The translations under genes and the position numbers were made by a program. Under the pieces are notes generated by a model. The model was given only the letters and a program-made list of their open reading frames with translations. It was not told the DNA's origin and searched no databases. DNA of 40,878 nt from assembly GCA_027315135.1 (NCBI GenBank), contig DAHUYR010000003.1:1-40878 (forward strand). The letters are read 5' to 3'. Below, piece by piece: positions 38,810 to 40,878 of the stretch. The DNA is from Microcaldota archaeon (GTDB lineage Archaea > Micrarchaeota > Micrarchaeia > Micrarchaeales > CABMGC01). The stretch's first letter is position 1. Every line of letters starts with the position of its first letter.

Positions 38810-39469
38810 GGAATGTTAGTAGAGCATAAGATAAAGGATTTTTCTGCACTTCTGAATGAAGGCGTTGTGAAGGGACTTACTCCTAAGCAGATAAAGGCTC
38901 ATCTTGGCCTTTATGAAGGGTATGTGAAAAAACTTAATGAGATTGAACAGAGGCTTGATGATTTAAAGAAGCAGATGGATACCGATCCAGATATCCTTAG
39001 CAAGAATGCCAACTTCAGTTATGGATCCTTCAGTGAGCTTAAGAGAAGGGAGATCGTCGCATACAACGGCAGCTATCTGCACAAGGCCTATTTCGAGACT
39101 CTTGAGCCTGTGAACGAACCAGATGACCAGTTTAAGTCATTGCTGAAAGACTCTTTCGGAAGCGTTGACAAATGGAAGGCTGAGATAAAGGCTGATGCTG
39201 CTTCCACCCCAGGATGGGTGCTTATTGCACTTGACAGGAACAGGAATCAGCTGCACAACTGGGTCATAAATGAGCATAGTGTAAACGTACCTGCAATTGC
39301 ACAGGATGTCATTATAGCATTAGACTGCTGGGAGCACGCTTACGCCATAGACTATGGTACTGACAAAGGCACATACGTAAAGGTATTCTTAGAGAATATA
39401 AACTGGCAGGAAGCGAACAGACGCCTGAACGATGTTCTGAACGGGAAGAGATCATCCGCAATGGTATAA
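38810..39469 (+). CDS. sod: Superoxide dismutase, Fe/Mn family
   Basis: Ligand motifs AHLGLYEGYV, SYLHKAYFE and LDCWEHAYAIDYG. Start nominally in the MSGMLVEHKIKDFS region; the exact codon is uncertain. Confidence 0.92.
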   Translation, partial: GMLVEHKIKDFSALLNEGVVKGLTPKQIKAHLGLYEGYVKKLNEIEQRLDDLKKQMDTDPDILSKNANFSYGSFSELKRREIVAYNGSYLHKAYFETLEPVNEPDDQFKSLLKDSFGSVDKWKAEIKADAASTPGWVLIALDRNRNQLHNWVINEHSVNVPAIAQDVIIALDCWEHAYAIDYGTDKGTYVKVFLENINWQEANRRLNDVLNGKRSSAMV

Positions 39470-39529
39470 TTGACGAAATAGGGCATTAAGTATAATATAG
39501 GTCAACCTTAGCATAAGCATTCGGATATT

Positions 39530-40201
39530 ATGCCAAAAGTAATAGATGCAGTAGTAACAGATGGAGATGGCACGCTGTGGAAGGGTGCTGTGAGTGCGGC
39601 AATAGGAAAAGAGTATCTTTTAAAAGCGCTGAGAGATAGAGACATTGCAACATTTGCCAGTGGGATCTTGGGAGCAGCCCAGGTAATGCTCATGTCGGAA
39701 TTCCGAGGTCCTGCAGGTTCGGTAGACAGTCAGAAGAAGTTTTATGATACGCTTATCGCAAATAGCATCGGTATGAGGAATGAAATGCGCACTTTTGCAA
39801 GCCGGCACATACGCAAAAATACCATAGACAAGGTAGAGAATATAGTTCGTTATTATACATTATGGAATACTCCGACTTTTCTCTCTACAATGGCAGGTTC
39901 CACTGCTGCAGAGTGTGTTGTTGAGAGTCTCAGTCTTACAGAATCAGTATCTAATGTAGATATATTTGACAATATAGGCAAGCTTGTTGGCTTTTCAGTA
40001 ACAATGCGCAACGGAGAGGAGAAGCTTGCAAAGACAGAGAGCATGCTGGATAAGTACAATATAAGATTGGACAACTGCATGGTAATAGGAGATAGTGCTA
40101 ACGACATACCTTTGTTAATGTCTGCAAAGATTGCAGTTGCTTCCCCGTTTGCATCTGATAAGGTACTCGCACTCAAAAGGATTACACGGATTTCTTCGTG
40201 A
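39530..40201 (+). CDS. HAD-family hydrolase (phosphatase-like)
   Basis: Motif I DAVVTDGDGTLW and motif IV VIGDSANDIPLL. Confidence 0.8.
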   Translation: MPKVIDAVVTDGDGTLWKGAVSAAIGKEYLLKALRDRDIATFASGILGAAQVMLMSEFRGPAGSVDSQKKFYDTLIANSIGMRNEMRTFASRHIRKNTIDKVENIVRYYTLWNTPTFLSTMAGSTAAECVVESLSLTESVSNVDIFDNIGKLVGFSVTMRNGEEKLAKTESMLDKYNIRLDNCMVIGDSANDIPLLMSAKIAVASPFASDKVLALKRITRISS

Positions 40202-40520
40202 GCGGCTGGGCATTACCCTTGTCTAAACTATGGCAATCGCATTCCTTGCTATGTTCAGTATGTTCTGAGGCCTTTTCCTTTCTCCTCATCCCAATCAAAG
40301 CCATGGCAGTATTCGCCACCACTACAACAGCATTTACGGCGCATCTTGGGCAGCTTCCGCACCCGCAAGTGCTAAGTATCGTAAGATTATTCTGCATCAT
40401 TGGCCCCAAAGCAGTCGTTTTCTCCGCACCTGTTGCCATCATACGCCGGGCAGCCTTAAGCATGTGTTTTATCTTATTATCTTCAGGATTTGATTTGTTT
40501 GTAACAGAGACCTTACCCAT
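40182..40520 (-). CDS. Small Cys/His-rich protein with central hydrophobic stretch
   Basis: STCGCGSCPRCAVNAVVVVANTAMALIGMRRK...SEHTEHSKECDCHS; TATA-like aagcttaaatattacc just upstream on the minus strand. Confidence 0.6.
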   Translation of the reverse strand: MGKVSVTNKSNPEDNKIKHMLKAARRMMATGAEKTTALGPMMQNNLTILSTCGCGSCPRCAVNAVVVVANTAMALIGMRRKEKASEHTEHSKECDCHSLDKGNAQPLTKKSV

Positions 40521-40643
40521 AATCTTAATTCAGATTAGGTAATATTTAAGCTTATGCAAAGTGTCGGCTTTGTTTATAAAGTGTTGATTCTGTCCAGAAA
40601 GCCATTTTGCCATGTTATCGTCTGAGATAGATTAGAGCATAGA

Positions 40644-40678
40644 GACCCCTGGGGGCGTTAGTCGCCTTGCCAGGGGTC
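40644..40678. other. Strong two-part hairpin (9 bp + 4 bp)
   Basis: gacccctgg-g-ggcg-ttagt-cgcc-ttg-ccaggggtc; both stems perfectly paired. Confidence 0.7.
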
Positions 40679-40827
40679 AAATCGGCTTCCAAATATTATG
40701 GCGTCCCCTAACCTAATCTTATTTCCTTTTTTCACCAAATAGCCGTATCGCTATCGCTTTTTCCCACACTTAACTAAATTAATAGTTAGGGATGACAATG
40801 CGAATTGCATCCTGGATGAGTGAGGAT

Positions 40828-40878
40828 CTATGCTTTTTTAACGTTCTTTGCACGTGTTCCTCTTTCGCCAGCTTCGAC
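40828..40878 (-). CDS. C-terminal end of a gene running off the window (product not identifiable)
   Basis: Open frame to the edge: ...VEAGERGTRAKNVKKA*, Lys/Arg-rich tail. Confidence 0.5.
   Translation of the reverse strand, partial: VEAGERGTRAKNVKKA

Noticed and set aside
40198-40542. Plus-strand 114-aa ORF
   Set aside because: Overlaps the minus-strand Cys/His-rich ORF, which has better motif organisation and a TATA-like element; not fully excluded.

Overview
Archaeal chromosomal window. The gene content (aRF1, RfcS, rps13-rps4-rps11, L11, Spt5, AglB/STT3, a histone, bacterial-type SerS) fits a small-genome DPANN/ARMAN-like lineage such as Micrarchaeota; the lineage is my inference. It is mostly housekeeping: translation, a dispersed lipid-linked glycan / N-glycosylation gene set, topoisomerase I, 2-oxoacid:ferredoxin oxidoreductase, a two-gene lipoate ligase and Fe/Mn SOD. 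RNA genes read directly: tRNA-Leu(UAG), tRNA-Lys(UUU), tRNA-Ser(GGA) with two apparent introns (anticodon loop and T-loop), and 5S rRNA. The first 5.7 kb is one minus-strand reading frame for a giant exported protein (at least 1893 aa) that runs off the window. The main accessory island (18330-20855) is an AT-rich two-gene cassette (AlbA/Schlafen-type regulator plus GIY-YIG nuclease). It is bounded by the 3' end of intact tRNA-Leu(UAG) and a second, 5'-less tRNA-Leu(UAA) 3' half sharing an exact 23-bp repeat. It carries a 10-bp-phased repeat array upstream of its first gene and no integrase. Other points of interest: a topA gene with no ATG/GTG/TTG start upstream of its conserved N-terminus, an AglB with a non-canonical WWDYG motif, a membrane-tethered winged-helix protein, and several microprotein candidates below the ORF-track length cutoff.
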